A DNA stretch of 14,156 bases. It comes from JAAFHS01 sp043751715 (GTDB taxonomy: Bacteria > Pseudomonadota > Alphaproteobacteria > Rhodobacterales > Rhodobacteraceae). The position numbers and the translations under genes were made by a program. Positions 13,451 to 14,156 of this stretch are shown piece after piece (within the stretch, counting starts at the first letter, position 1; each line of letters starts with the position of its first letter). The stretch is taken from positions 1-14,156 of the forward strand of contig JAYUZO010000036.1 of NCBI GenBank assembly GCA_043751715.1, in the 5' to 3' direction. The notes below the pieces were generated by a model. The model was not told the DNA's origin. It saw only the letters and a list, made by a program, of their open reading frames with translations, and searched no databases.

Positions 13451-14156
13451 AAGGCAACCTGCGCGTTGCGGCGCACCCGCGCATTGATGCGTTCACGGTG
13501 GATCAGATACAGGCCTGATGCAACGATGACGGCAATCCCGGCCCATGTCATGGCATTGGGAAAATCGTTGAACACAGCATAGCCAAGCGCCACGGCCACG
13601 ACGATTTCAAAGTAATGCAAAGGGGCCAGCGTGGCAGAGGGGGCAAATTTCAGGGCATAGGTCACGCAGATATGGCTGATGGCGGCCCAGAATCCGACGC
13701 CGACCAGCCACAGCCAGTTCAAGCCTGCGGGCATGACGGCATCCAGGCTGGCAATGCGCGATCCGTCAAACACCCCCAGCAGGGGCACACAGATGGCAAT
13801 GCCGGCCAGCGATGTGTGCAACTGCATGGTGACAGGGTGCATATGGGCCGACATGGCGCGGGTGGTGAGCATGTAAAACGAAAAGAAAAAGGCAGTGCCC
13901 AGCGGCCACAGGGCAACCCAGCCAAACACGGCGATAGAGGGCTGGATCACCAGAAGCGCGCCACAAAAGCCCACAATGCAGGCCCCGATGCGGCGGGGGC
14001 CGACAGCATCACCAAAGATATAGGCCCCAAGGATCAGCACGATAAACGGCTCGACAAAGGCAATGGCAAGGGCATCGGCCACGGGCATGACAGCAAGGCC
14101 AGACACAAAGCTGTAAGTCGACAGGATCAGCCAGATGGCGCGCAGGGCAACCATGC
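13441..14156 (-). CDS. DMT-superfamily (EamA) transporter, 5'-truncated
   Basis: At least 237 residues are visible; the right edge removes the N-terminus, since EamA proteins usually have about 280-300 residues and ten helices. About eight hydrophobic helices can be counted. The first half ends with DALAIAFVEPFIVLILGAYI and FGDAVGPRRIGACIVGFCGA, the typical end of EamA repeat one; the second half contains ISHICVTYALKFAPSATLAP and LHYFEIVVAVALGYAVFNDF, which matches the end of repeat two. The C-terminal tail is basic (HRERINARVRRN) and probably cytoplasmic. It is an inner membrane metabolite exporter or permease; the substrate cannot be told. The ATG at 14154 is probably internal. Confidence 0.9.
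   Translation of the reverse strand, partial: MVALRAIWLILSTYSFVSGLAVMPVADALAIAFVEPFIVLILGAYIFGDAVGPRRIGACIVGFCGALLVIQPSIAVFGWVALWPLGTAFFFSFYMLTTRAMSAHMHPVTMQLHTSLAGIAICVPLLGVFDGSRIASLDAVMPAGLNWLWLVGVGFWAAISHICVTYALKFAPSATLAPLHYFEIVVAVALGYAVFNDFPNAMTWAGIAVIVASGLYLIHRERINARVRRNAQVAFNA

Noticed and set aside
1..14156. tRNA or rRNA genes
   Set aside because: I saw no cloverleaf-type segment with a T-loop GTTCGA and matching acceptor ends, and no rRNA-like conserved stretch.

Overview
The window looks like a chromosome segment of an alphaproteobacterium, most likely a Rhodobacteraceae/Roseobacter-group member. The evidence is high G+C, strongly GC-biased third codon positions, and the gene set: secG next to pyrG, a DUF6524-type membrane protein with a VOC protein, purA followed by a DUF2842 protein, and a long acidic low-complexity protein divergent from thiamine diphosphokinase. 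This placement comes from recognising families, not from a database search.

Layout. Positions 1-2653 hold the end of an ABC transporter ATPase and a complete YbbP-like permease, overlapping by ATGA. Positions 2654-5412 are the most accessory-looking part. On the minus strand lies a Crp/Fnr-type regulator followed by a membrane-anchored metallo-beta-lactamase-fold hydrolase, probably one operon. GC-rich hairpins and copies of a shared intergenic repeat flank this pair on both sides. Next to it is an A+T-rich gene for a small membrane protein that looks foreign to the surroundings. Positions 5413-8418 are a minus-strand run: DUF6524-like membrane protein, VOC protein, secG, pyrG. Divergent from it, purA and a DUF2842 protein run on the plus strand (8551-10185). 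They converge on a 798-residue acidic protein of unknown function (10242-12638, minus). thiN (12777-13436, plus) diverges from that protein and converges on a DMT-family transporter cut by the right edge.

Most of the window is core metabolism and secretion: CTP synthesis, AMP synthesis, thiamine diphosphate synthesis and the Sec translocon. I found no CRISPR array, phage, transposase, toxin-antitoxin pair, tRNA or rRNA. I did not find a convincing new multi-gene system. The best leads are the dispersed hairpin repeat around the regulator-hydrolase pair, a 24-codon leader frame with a good ribosome binding site that overlaps the thiN start, the repeat-bearing acidic protein, and the A+T-rich small membrane protein gene beside pyrG.
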